64,000 nucleotides of DNA. Origin: Bacteroidales bacterium UBA6117. Lineage in GTDB: Bacteria > Bacteroidota > Bacteroidia > Bacteroidales > VadinHA17. Each line of letters starts with the position of its first letter. Position 1 is the stretch's first letter. The stretch spans positions 1 through 64,000 of the forward strand of contig DIWB01000016.1 in NCBI GenBank assembly GCA_002428385.1, in the 5' to 3' direction. Both the position numbers and the translations under genes were made by a program. Of this stretch, positions 33,630-41,443 are shown in pieces. Below the pieces are notes generated by a model. It worked only from the letters and a program-made list of their open reading frames with translations, was not told the DNA's origin and did not search any database.

Positions 33630-34243
33630 TGGATCTTATTCAAACTGTGGTTGATTGGTACATGGCCAATCTGAATTATTTTACAATAGCCTTTCTGATG
33701 ACGATTGAGAGTTCGTTCATACCCTTCCCTTCCGAGGTTGTTATACCCTTTGCGGCTTACAAGGCCGCGGAAGGTGATCTGAATGTTTTTCTTGTTGTAC
33801 TGGCCGGGACAGGCGGCGCTCTCATCGGGGCTATTATCAACTATTACCTTGCAAAATATCTGGGCCGGCCGCTGGTTTACAAATTCGCCGATTCGAACAT
33901 CGGGAAAATGTTACTCCTTTCAAAGGACAAGGTGGTTCATGCTGAGGAGTATTTTATAAGAAACGGCAAGTCCTCAACATTCATAGGAAGGCTTGTACCG
34001 GCAGTCAGGCAGCTCATATCCATTCCGGCAGGACTGGCAAACATGAACATGAGGGACTTTATAATCTACACCCTGGCAGGAGCCGGGATCTGGAACATCA
34101 TACTCGCAGTTATCGGCTATTATATCTATGACCTGAAGGATAAGATATTCCCTTATATTGACAATATTCTGATAGTACTGGGAATTATTTTTGTGGTCTA
34201 TCTTGTGGTGAAAGGGGTGATGAAAAGGAGGAGGGCTGAATAA
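33626..34243 (+). CDS. DedA family membrane protein
   Basis: The protein has 205 residues with four or five hydrophobic segments. The DedA/VTT signature is visible as TIESSFIPFPSEVVIPFAAY, GALIGAIINYYLAKYLGR and GRLVPAVRQLISIPAGLANM. DedA proteins are proton-driven flippases, shown for undecaprenyl phosphate or phosphatidylethanolamine in other bacteria; the lipid here is not known. The start overlaps the GH51 stop (ATGA), so translation may depend on the decayed gene upstream. Confidence 0.92.
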   Translation: MMDLIQTVVDWYMANLNYFTIAFLMTIESSFIPFPSEVVIPFAAYKAAEGDLNVFLVVLAGTGGALIGAIINYYLAKYLGRPLVYKFADSNIGKMLLLSKDKVVHAEEYFIRNGKSSTFIGRLVPAVRQLISIPAGLANMNMRDFIIYTLAGAGIWNIILAVIGYYIYDLKDKIFPYIDNILIVLGIIFVVYLVVKGVMKRRRAE

Positions 34244-34252
34244 GGGAATAAG

Positions 34253-34283
34253 ATCCCTTCGTTTCGCTTCGCTCACTCGGGAT
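34253..34283. repeat. Short inverted repeat after dedA
   Basis: ATCCC and GGGAT flank a TTCG/TTTCGCTTCGCTCACTC spacer. The pattern resembles dispersed intergenic repeats seen in many uncultured bacteria and could serve as a weak bidirectional terminator between dedA and the convergent lipoprotein gene. Confidence 0.35.
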
Positions 34284-34304
34284 GACGTTCCCGGGGGAGG
34301 GGCA

Positions 34305-34718
34305 TTACAAAATTGTTGGGATCAGAAACAACAATCCCAGAAGGCCGATTGAGCCTATGATGACTCCCGGACCTATCCTGTGGTTCTCGACTTTTACAAT
34401 ATTTTCCATTGGCACGGTCAGACGGCCGTTTTGAATCTTTACTTCCGACAAAGGCTCAGCATATATCCTTACCTGCCTGCTTTTCTTTACAACCTCCGGC
34501 TTATATATTATACCTGCGAAATGATTTCCCGCTTCGGTAACCGGCTTTACTATCCAGGTGCTGTCGCCGGAATGGAAAAAGTACAGATTTTTCCAGTTCG
34601 GAGCTGAGGACAAATCACCCACGGCGCTGCTCTTTGATGCGGAACATCCAGGTATTACCAGGAGTGAGGCTGCGAGTATTATGAGGATCACATTACTATA
34701 TAATCTAAGCTTTAGCAT
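34305..34718 (-). CDS. Hypothetical lipoprotein
   Basis: The protein has 137 residues, with a signal peptide and lipobox ending IPGCSAS (Cys25). A short soluble region (about 35-105, with HSGDSTWIVKPV and a LTVPMENIVKVENH stretch) is followed by a C-terminal hydrophobic helix, VIIGSIGLLGLLFLIPTI. No family is recognised. It lies alone between dedA (convergent) and ogt (upstream, same strand). Confidence 0.65.
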   Translation of the reverse strand: MLKLRLYSNVILIILAASLLVIPGCSASKSSAVGDLSSAPNWKNLYFFHSGDSTWIVKPVTEAGNHFAGIIYKPEVVKKSRQVRIYAEPLSEVKIQNGRLTVPMENIVKVENHRIGPGVIIGSIGLLGLLFLIPTIL

Positions 34719-34780
34719 TTGCAGGTATATTAGTGTTTGTTTAGAAACCGTAATTCAGATCTTTTGTTCACCTGAAGGGA

Positions 34781-35311
34781 TCAGAACAGGATCCCGTCGA
34801 CCGGTTTGCCTGAATATTTCCGTTCATGGTCAATGAGCCATTTTTTTTTATCGAGACCTCCTGCGTAGCCCACAAGGTCACCGTCGGAACCGATAACCCT
34901 GTGACAGGGAATCACTATTGCTATCCGGTTTGAACCATTTGCTCCGGCAACTGCCCTGAAGGCGCCGGGGTTGTTTATCATTCTGGCCAGCTCCAGATAT
35001 GAAATTGTCTCTCCGTACGGGATCTTCTTCAGGGTGTCCCAGACTGCAGTCTGGAAGTCGGTACCGGAGGTTACCAGTTCGAGTGTGAATTCCTTGCGCT
35101 TTCCCCTGAAATATTCCTTTAGTTGTTTTTTCAGGGCTCTCAGATGTTTGTTTGTGCCGGGCTTCACTGTTTTATTAAAGGTAAGGGCAAGCTTGTTGAA
35201 TTCTGATTCGAGGGCTGGCCTGCTGGTGAATTCGAGGAGGCAAATACCCTCCTTCGTGGCAGCAGCCGCCATCTCGCCCAAAGGGGTCTCTATATTTGTG
35301 GTACTGATCAT
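34781..35311 (-). CDS. ogt: Methylated-DNA-[protein]-cysteine S-methyltransferase
   Basis: This 176-residue suicide enzyme removes methyl groups from O6-methylguanine. The active-site Cys is in IVIPCHRVIGSDG, the DNA-binding HTH in TISYLELARMINNPGAFRAVAGANGSN, and the C-terminal GYAGGLDKKKWLIDHE completes the signature. The length is that of the Ogt/MGMT class without the Ada regulatory domain. The next gene upstream is 12 bp away. Confidence 0.95.
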   Translation of the reverse strand: MISTTNIETPLGEMAAAATKEGICLLEFTSRPALESEFNKLALTFNKTVKPGTNKHLRALKKQLKEYFRGKRKEFTLELVTSGTDFQTAVWDTLKKIPYGETISYLELARMINNPGAFRAVAGANGSNRIAIVIPCHRVIGSDGDLVGYAGGLDKKKWLIDHERKYSGKPVDGILF

Positions 35312-35323
35312 TATTAATCATTT

Positions 35324-35761
35324 TCACGGCCTCTGGTTCTTCTTGGGGAACATTGCGGATGTGGCTTTTATATACTTGATGTTCCTGAACCTTAGCGCTG
35401 ACCACTCCTCATTGACGGAGACCATCCTCATCCCGTAGAAATCCATGTCGTTCAATGGTTTCCAGCCGTGATCCCTATCCAGATCAGAGCTCCCTTTTTT
35501 TGAATTTTTCTTCTGGTAGCAGAACCACAGCACCCCGTCGTCGGTAAGGTTATGCAGGGCAACCGGTGCAAAATTCCTGACCTCGGAAATCTTCCTTACA
35601 AAGATCATCATGAATTCATAGGGATACCTCAGGTCAATATCATTGTCGACCTGAACATCCTTAAGCTCATCGCCCGATGCCAGAGTGAGGTCCTTACCGG
35701 CATTCATGACCACTATCCTTTTCTGGCCTTTGTAATTCAGTTTCTCGAGAAGAGTTTTCAT
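35324..35761 (-). CDS. Conserved hypothetical cytosolic protein
   Basis: The protein has 145 residues from ATG 35761 (MKTLLEKLNYKGQKRIVVMN). There is no signal peptide or membrane segment. The pattern of an N-terminal beta-alpha unit (RIVVMNAGKD), a YEFMMIFVRKISEV strand and VLWFCYQKKNSKK recalls small DUF3052-like proteins, but the assignment is tentative. It lies 12 bp upstream of ogt on the same strand, suggesting co-transcription, and is divergent from the TPP-riboswitch operon. Confidence 0.65.
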   Translation of the reverse strand: MKTLLEKLNYKGQKRIVVMNAGKDLTLASGDELKDVQVDNDIDLRYPYEFMMIFVRKISEVRNFAPVALHNLTDDGVLWFCYQKKNSKKGSSDLDRDHGWKPLNDMDFYGMRMVSVNEEWSALRFRNIKYIKATSAMFPKKNQRP

Positions 35762-35829
35762 AAAATCCCCGTTTGACACGGCAATTTAACAAAAAATGCA
35801 ATTGACTGCTAAGTTTCCCCTAAAAGATG

Positions 35830-35838
35830 TAACTTTGC
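35830..35838 (+). promoter_or_regulatory. Putative -7 box of the thiamin uptake operon
   Basis: TAACTTTGC is a full consensus match placed about 12 bp before the first stem of the TPP riboswitch, so transcription would begin directly at the aptamer. The best -33 TTG (35802-35804) is 25 bp away, longer than usual. Confidence 0.45.
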
Positions 35839-35848
35839 CATATCATTT

Positions 35849-35936
35849 ACGGGGTGCCTTAATACTACGGGCTGAGATCATACCCTTACACCTGATCCGG
35901 GTAATGCCGGCGGAGGGAACAAGTAATGCACCCGGT
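35849..35936 (+). ncRNA. TPP riboswitch (THI element)
   Basis: The aptamer contains the conserved blocks in order: GGGGTGCC opening P1, GGCTGAGATCATACCC, TTACACCTGATCCGGGTAATG, CCGGCGGAGGGAA, and the P1 closing GCACCC (35928-35933), which pairs with GGGTGC (35852-35857). It binds thiamin pyrophosphate and represses the downstream genes when TPP is plentiful. The receptor ATG lies only about 25 bp beyond P1, and I see no separate U-rich terminator, so control at translation initiation is more likely. Confidence 0.93.
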
Positions 35937-35960
35937 ATATAATTTTTAACTGAAGCAGAA

Positions 35961-38384
35961 ATGAAAAAGATTTTGTTTTTTCTGTTAACGGTTGCATCTT
36001 CGGGTTTTCTTACCCTGAACGTGACCGGCCAGAGCCTTGGCGGAAGAGTGACTGACCTTGATGGTGAACCGCTTGCAGGTGCAAGCGTGGTAGTCGAAGG
36101 GACTTTTCAGGGTGTTCACACTGATGCCGGAGGGTACTACCTGCTTGAAGGACTGAAAGAGGGCGGGCACAGGATCAGATATTCCTTTATGGGTTATGAG
36201 ACCCAGTCAAGGGAGATCAATGTAACGGGCGATGTCAGGGAGGATGTCAGGCTTAAACCGACCGCCATAATAACCGACGATGTGATAATCAGCGCCACAA
36301 GGGCCGGAGACCAGACTCCCCTGGCTTATTCAAATGTGACGGGTGAGATACTTGAAAAGCAAAACTCCGGCCAGGGAATACCTTATCTCTTAAGTCTTAC
36401 ACCGTCATTTGTCGAGACTTCCGAGTCGGGGAACGGGATAGGTTATACCAGTCTGAGGATCAGGGGCACCGATGCCTCAAGGATCAATGTAACCATCGAT
36501 GGCATACCTCTTAATGATCCTGAATCGCAGCAGGTTTTCTGGGTCGACCTGCCCGACCTGGCTTCTTCAGTCGACAATATCCAGGTCCAGAGGGGGGTGG
36601 GGACCTCATCGAACGGAGCGGGTGCATTCGGAGCTTCCATTAATATCCAGACTAAAGGGATTGAGAACGAACCGTTTGCAGAGATCAGTTCAGCCGCCGG
36701 ATCATTCGGGACTTTCAGGAACAGCATTACTGCCGGAACCGGACTGCTGAAGGACAGGTTTGCATTCCAGATGCGTTATTCTGACCTTCGCAGCGACGGT
36801 TTTGTCGACAGAACAGGGTCGAAGCATAATTCAGCATTCTTCAGCGCACTTTACCGGACAGGCAAATCGCTGATTAAGGCTAACGTAATTCTCGGAAAAG
36901 AACTTACAGGCATAGGCTGGTGGGGTGTCCCGAAAGAGATTCTTGAAGTGAACAGACAATACAATCCTGCCGGAGAGTACACCGATGAATACGGCATTGT
37001 GCGCTATTACGACAACGAAACCGATAACTATACCCAGAATCATTACCAGCTGATCTACAGCCGCAGGATGAACGATTATCTCTCCCTCCATTCGGCTCTG
37101 CATTACACCTTTGGCAAAGGCTATTATGAAGAATTCAGGGAAGACGCAGGTTATTCCAAATACGGTTTGCCTCAGGTGTCAATCGGGGAAATCACCTTCG
37201 ACGCTACCGACATCGTCAGGAGGAAATGGATGGCGAATGACTTCTACGGGCTTGTTTATTCGCTGAATTATAAAAAGGACAAACTGGATGCAAAGCTCGG
37301 CGGCGGTATAAACCTCTATTCCGGCGACCACTATGGCAGGATAATATGGATGAGGTATCCGGGCTCAACTGAGAGCAACCACCAGTGGTATTTCAACAAC
37401 GGTGAAAAAAGGGAAGCAAGCCTGTACGGGAAGGCCGACTATTCATTGTCGGAGCGACTGTCGGTTTTCGGCGATCTTCAGTACAGATTTGTCAACTATT
37501 CTCTCAGGGGTGACGACGATGATCTGAAGGATATCGGACAGTCTCACAGTTTCAGTTTCTTTAATCCCAAGGCAGGGCTTTTCTTCAGGCTTTCCTCCGG
37601 TCAGGAGGCATTCCTGTCGCTTTCCGTGGCAAACAGGGAACCCACACGCACCGATTTCAAGGAGGCTGCCGGCGACAGCGAGGCAACGCCGCGGCCTGAA
37701 AGACTGTATGATCTCGAGGCAGGATATATATTCAAATCGGCCAGGAGCTCGGTCGGACTGAACCTTTACGGTATGTACTACCGCGACCAGCTTGTGCCTA
37801 CAGGCGAACTCAGCAATGTGGGCTATTCGATTATGACCAACGTTGAAAAAAGCTATCGTATCGGAACAGAATTAACAGCCGGCTTCAAACCATCCGGCTT
37901 CATCGGACTGGATTTCAGCTTTACCCTCAGCAGCAATAAAATTGTAAATTTCCTTGAGCGCTACATCGACTACAACACATCTGACTGGTCAGAGGAATAC
38001 AAGAGCAATAATCTTGGTACCGTCGATATCGCCTATTCGCCCTCAATAACAGGCAGCAGCGATCTCTATGCCAATATATTGCCGCCGCTTAAGGTGCATC
38101 TGATAAGTAAGTATGTGGGCAGGCAGTATTTCGACAATACCATGAACAGTGAAAGGATGCTTGATCCGTATTTTGTAAACAATTTAATGATCGACTTTGA
38201 ACCTTCTCTGAAAAGTCTGCGGGGAGCCAGCCTCCAGCTGCTGGTAACCAACATTTTCAATGCACAGTATGAAAGCAACGCATATGGCGGCAACTGGTTT
38301 GAAGACGGACAGGAACAGACATGGGCTTATTACTTCCCTCAGGCCGGCACCGGTTTTATGCTGAGGCTCGGACTGAAATTCTGA
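35961..38384 (+). CDS. TonB-dependent outer membrane receptor, probable thiamin importer
   Basis: The protein has 807 residues: signal peptide (FFLLTVASSGFLTLNVTGQ), a CarboxypepD-regulatory-like domain (about 26-105, GRVTDLDGEPLAGASVVVEGT), plug domain (about 110-225, with SLRIRGTDASRINVTIDGIPLNDPE) and a 22-stranded barrel ending in Phe (FMLRLGLKF). The substrate is inferred from the TPP riboswitch directly upstream and the PnuT-type permease directly downstream, the known arrangement for thiamin uptake in Bacteroidetes. It is not a SusC: no SusD partner is adjacent. Confidence 0.92.
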   Translation: MKKILFFLLTVASSGFLTLNVTGQSLGGRVTDLDGEPLAGASVVVEGTFQGVHTDAGGYYLLEGLKEGGHRIRYSFMGYETQSREINVTGDVREDVRLKPTAIITDDVIISATRAGDQTPLAYSNVTGEILEKQNSGQGIPYLLSLTPSFVETSESGNGIGYTSLRIRGTDASRINVTIDGIPLNDPESQQVFWVDLPDLASSVDNIQVQRGVGTSSNGAGAFGASINIQTKGIENEPFAEISSAAGSFGTFRNSITAGTGLLKDRFAFQMRYSDLRSDGFVDRTGSKHNSAFFSALYRTGKSLIKANVILGKELTGIGWWGVPKEILEVNRQYNPAGEYTDEYGIVRYYDNETDNYTQNHYQLIYSRRMNDYLSLHSALHYTFGKGYYEEFREDAGYSKYGLPQVSIGEITFDATDIVRRKWMANDFYGLVYSLNYKKDKLDAKLGGGINLYSGDHYGRIIWMRYPGSTESNHQWYFNNGEKREASLYGKADYSLSERLSVFGDLQYRFVNYSLRGDDDDLKDIGQSHSFSFFNPKAGLFFRLSSGQEAFLSLSVANREPTRTDFKEAAGDSEATPRPERLYDLEAGYIFKSARSSVGLNLYGMYYRDQLVPTGELSNVGYSIMTNVEKSYRIGTELTAGFKPSGFIGLDFSFTLSSNKIVNFLERYIDYNTSDWSEEYKSNNLGTVDIAYSPSITGSSDLYANILPPLKVHLISKYVGRQYFDNTMNSERMLDPYFVNNLMIDFEPSLKSLRGASLQLLVTNIFNAQYESNAYGGNWFEDGQEQTWAYYFPQAGTGFMLRLGLKF

Positions 38385-38388
38385 CGAT

Positions 38389-39081
38389 ATGACTATAGCG
38401 GAATGGCTGGGAAGTAACTGGCTTGAGGTATTCGGAGCCATTACAGGTATAATTTACGTCTTTCTTGAAATACGGCAGAGCATCTTTCTGTGGCCTGTGG
38501 GACTGGTGACCAGCGCTGTTTATATAATAGTATTCTTTACAACCAGGTTCTACGCCGACATGAGTCTTCAGGGATATTATCTTGTTATGAGCTGTATTGG
38601 ATGGTACTGGTGGGTGAAAGGCTCAGGGCGCAGGGCGCAGGGCACGGGGCGGAGAGCGGAGAGCGGGGAGAGCGGAGAGCGGAGAGCGGAGAGCAGGGAG
38701 AGGGGAGCAGAAAATAAGAGTGGGGGACCAGGGGATGAAGAGACTGATGGACTTCAGGTGACAAGGCTAAAGACGGTAACGGGCTTAATTCTGACTGCAG
38801 TGTTCATTTTATTGTATTCAGGGACGTGGTATATCCTGTCGCGGTATACCGATTCCCCGGTGCCGGAGTGGGATTCATTCATCACATCGTTGTCGGTTGT
38901 CGCCACCTGGATGCTGGCCAGGAAGATCTTTGAGCACTGGTACCTCTGGATACTGGTGAACCTGATCTCAGTGATAATCTTTTCGATGAGGGAATTATAC
39001 CCCACAGTTATCCTTTATCTTGTTTACCTGATCATGTCGTTTGCAGGACTCAGGACATGGAGAAGGTCGTTAAGCAGGTAA
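38389..39081 (+). CDS. pnuT: PnuC-family permease (probable thiamin transporter PnuT) with heptamer insertion
   Basis: The protein has 230 residues, against about 190-200 for relatives. PnuC features are WLEVFGAITGIIYVFLEIRQSIFLWPVGLVTSAVYIIVFF at the start and WLARKI...WYLWILVNLISVIIF at the end, with six or seven helices. Residues about 78-120 are an aberrant hydrophilic stretch (GSGRRAQGTGRRAESGESG and on) encoded by thirteen consecutive 7-bp units. It replaces a cytoplasmic or periplasmic loop after WYWWVKG and keeps the frame. PnuT facilitates thiamin diffusion, trapped by pyrophosphorylation; the kinase gene is not adjacent. Control by the upstream riboswitch is implied. Confidence 0.85.
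   Translation: MTIAEWLGSNWLEVFGAITGIIYVFLEIRQSIFLWPVGLVTSAVYIIVFFTTRFYADMSLQGYYLVMSCIGWYWWVKGSGRRAQGTGRRAESGESGERRAESRERGAENKSGGPGDEETDGLQVTRLKTVTGLILTAVFILLYSGTWYILSRYTDSPVPEWDSFITSLSVVATWMLARKIFEHWYLWILVNLISVIIFSMRELYPTVILYLVYLIMSFAGLRTWRRSLSR
38620..38710. repeat. Heptanucleotide array inside pnuT (locus D)
   Basis: Exactly 91 bp, 13 x 7: GGCTCAG, GGCGCAG, GGCGCAG, GGCACGG, GGCGGAG, AGCGGAG, AGCGGGG, AGAGCGG three times, AGAGCAG, GGAGAGG, GGAGCAG. It shares the AGGGCGC-type units of loci A and B. Confidence 0.88.
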
Positions 39082-39092
39082 TCCTTTCTGTG

Positions 39093-40037
39093 TTACCGAC
39101 AATCGCATTCAATATCCCAGATGATCCGTTGCTGAAGATTCATTTCTGTAATGCGTTCTAACCTTGATTTGTAACATTTGTTACATTTTGAAAACAGTTC
39201 CAGGTCCCAGGTATCAGCAAATACCCGGCCAGCCTGCTTTTCAATGCCGTATTCCAGTACCCTTTCAAGAGAGGTTAATGAAGGAAGCCCGAAAAGACCA
39301 TTTTCCTGAAGCTTTTCCATTGATCCGTTTCCTCCCCTGACCGGTATTATTGTACAGCATTCACATCCTGTATCGAATGCAAAATCGATTGATCGCTTAG
39401 ACCAGAATATTGCCTCTTCTTCTTCAAGAAAGGGAGGCCGGAGAAGTATAAAGGCTCTTGTAAAGATGTCATTGTCGAGAAGAAACTCTGTCCGGTCAGC
39501 AAAATCCCCGAGAGTCATACGCTTATTAAGAAGGCTTAATATACGGGGATTGGCACATTCCAGTCCCATTGCCACCTGAAGGTCGGCCCCGGTTTTGTCT
39601 CTGAAATCCGGGCATTCATCGTTGATGAAAAAAGGATGGCACTCGACTATAACCGTTTCAAAGCCTTTCACTATTGAGGCTATCGCTTCACGCTCCCTGA
39701 CAGGTACGGCTCTTTTGTCAAAGAAGCTTCCGCTGTTGTAGAGCTTTATATGCTTTACCGTGCCTGCATTTGTGAGAGCCCATTCAAGCTGACCAGCCAG
39801 AGCACCGTCAGGAAGAGGCTCATCGACCGTATTCTTCCAAAGGTCGCACATAAGGCAATGGAAAGGACACTCCCTGTTTGTGAGGAAAACGGTCAAAACT
39901 TCTTCAATAGTTCCTGCGGGAGTTCTCTCTTTTTCGACCAGCCATGCGTAGGGCCGCAAAGGATCCGGATTGTTTTTCCGGCCCCGGCACGACAGTATCC
40001 ATTCATCATTTATGTCAAAGCCAGCAATCTTACTCAT
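39093..40037 (-). CDS. Radical SAM enzyme, last gene of the 12-gene cluster
   Basis: The protein has 314 residues from ATG 40037, overlapping the upstream gene by 8 bp; an in-frame ATG at 40067 would overlap more. The [4Fe-4S] motif is CPFHCLMC (Cys57, 61, 64; C-x3-C-x2-C). The YNSGSFFD and MGLECANPRILSLLNKRM segments suit the (beta/alpha) barrel of Elp3- or archaeosine-lyase-like radical SAM proteins. The C-terminus adds further Cys (CECC, CNKC and ECDC), possibly for an auxiliary cluster. The substrate is unknown. Overlap with the asparagine-synthase-like gene suggests that they act on one product. It converges with pnuT, 11 bp away. Confidence 0.8.
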   Translation of the reverse strand: MSKIAGFDINDEWILSCRGRKNNPDPLRPYAWLVEKERTPAGTIEEVLTVFLTNRECPFHCLMCDLWKNTVDEPLPDGALAGQLEWALTNAGTVKHIKLYNSGSFFDKRAVPVREREAIASIVKGFETVIVECHPFFINDECPDFRDKTGADLQVAMGLECANPRILSLLNKRMTLGDFADRTEFLLDNDIFTRAFILLRPPFLEEEEAIFWSKRSIDFAFDTGCECCTIIPVRGGNGSMEKLQENGLFGLPSLTSLERVLEYGIEKQAGRVFADTWDLELFSKCNKCYKSRLERITEMNLQQRIIWDIECDCR

Positions 40038-41358
40038 AGCTGGCAAGAAACTCTTTCCGGTAGGCAATCTCTTTTTCCGGGAAAAGTCTTTCGAATGAAG
40101 ATTCCGCTACAACACCATGCTGAAAGCGCCTTTTTGGGAAAACAGGCATTTTATATCCTGTTATTGCTTTTACTCCTTCGGAAACAATTTCTCCCTTAAG
40201 GTCATACAGTTTTTTGTGATCCCAACCGGTGAGATCGATGAACGGAATGCCTTCAGAAACCTCAATCACATTCGGGAGGGTATAGGGACTGAAGGTTTCG
40301 AAGCCAAGGGAATCGCCTGTGGCGTACATTCTCATTATTCCCCTGCCAAGACCTCCGGAATATGTAAGGGAGTGTTTCATAGAGTCGACTCCCCACCCTT
40401 CGTGATAAAGCATAAGATTATTAAGAACACTTCTTATAGTCAGTTCAGGATTCTCTTCAATGGGATAGTCTTTTAGGTTCTCGTTCCCTCCCTCTCCGGC
40501 GACGATATATTTCCAGTCGGGATAGCGGTTCCGGATTCCCTGCATCAGAGCCAGATTCATTGTTGCCGATTCAATATCGAGGGGTTTGTAGTCTTCAATC
40601 ACTTTTACTGCCTGTTTCCAGCTAATATCCTGGTATCCAACCTCTACCACCTCCAGGAAAAAATCAAGGTTCAGGTCCCTGAGGAATTTGCGCGACTGCA
40701 CCAGATCCTCGCTTCCTCCCTCGACGCTAAGCGTGAAAGCCTTTAGTCTTGAAGGGCTCATCCCTAGTTCCAGGATTGCCTTGTAGGTGAGAAGGAAAAC
40801 AGCGCCGCTGTCGATCCCGGCAGAAAACGTTACACCAATCGGACCTTCTGCGGCACGGCCGCTGAGCCATTTTTTTATCTCGTCGTAAATGGCACCGATA
40901 TAGATCCTTCCTATGTCCGAAGGATCGAAGGAGTTGAATCTGTTTCTTTCCGGTTTGAAGAAGCGGGTATATACCGGATTGGGATCGGGGCACCCAAGAA
41001 GTTCGATCCTCGTGATGTAATGAGCAGGGATCATCCTTGTATAGGAGGGATGAAACTGATGGTCGAGTTTCTCTCTTTTGAGGTAATCGTAAATTGTATC
41101 AATACGTTCTGCAATTACCAGTTCAGGACCACCAGGCCTTTTAGCAATAAAATAGCGCATCGGCCTTCCCAGTGATCGCGCCATCCTGATCGTCTTTCCG
41201 TCGACTGACACCAGGGAGAACTGGCCGTCAATCCCTCTCACTTTTTCGGCATCACCCGATCTTACACACTCAACAGCTTCCTCGTGAGTCATGTTATAAA
41301 TAACATTTTTTTCAGGATTTGTCAGGTCAGTGACATGGGTTACATAATGGTTGCTCAT
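40030..41358 (-). CDS. Asparagine-synthase-like amide ligase without glutaminase Cys
   Basis: The protein has 442 residues from ATG 41358 (MSNHYVTHVTD); an upstream ATG at 41415 is less likely. An N-terminal Ntn-type domain can be traced (RGIDGQFSLVSVDGKTIRMARSLG), but the residue after Met is Ser, not the Cys needed for glutaminase activity. The C-terminal synthetase domain has the PP-loop FSAGIDSGAV (about 178-187) and a later VAGEGGNENL segment. This architecture matches beta-lactam synthetases and lasso-peptide cyclases more than true AsnB, so ATP-driven amide formation with a substrate amine or carboxylate is plausible. It overlaps the radical SAM gene downstream. Confidence 0.8.
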   Translation of the reverse strand: MSNHYVTHVTDLTNPEKNVIYNMTHEEAVECVRSGDAEKVRGIDGQFSLVSVDGKTIRMARSLGRPMRYFIAKRPGGPELVIAERIDTIYDYLKREKLDHQFHPSYTRMIPAHYITRIELLGCPDPNPVYTRFFKPERNRFNSFDPSDIGRIYIGAIYDEIKKWLSGRAAEGPIGVTFSAGIDSGAVFLLTYKAILELGMSPSRLKAFTLSVEGGSEDLVQSRKFLRDLNLDFFLEVVEVGYQDISWKQAVKVIEDYKPLDIESATMNLALMQGIRNRYPDWKYIVAGEGGNENLKDYPIEENPELTIRSVLNNLMLYHEGWGVDSMKHSLTYSGGLGRGIMRMYATGDSLGFETFSPYTLPNVIEVSEGIPFIDLTGWDHKKLYDLKGEIVSEGVKAITGYKMPVFPKRRFQHGVVAESSFERLFPEKEIAYRKEFLASYE

Positions 41359-41443
41359 ACAGTTATTGTTTTGTTTGAAATTTCTGCTGTAAAATACCTG
41401 TTTATGGTCAGTCAACGCTAAATAACGTTGACCTTTCTATTGC

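Noticed and set aside
38620..38710. CRISPR-like array
   Set aside because: The period is 7 bp with no spacers and no cas genes are present.
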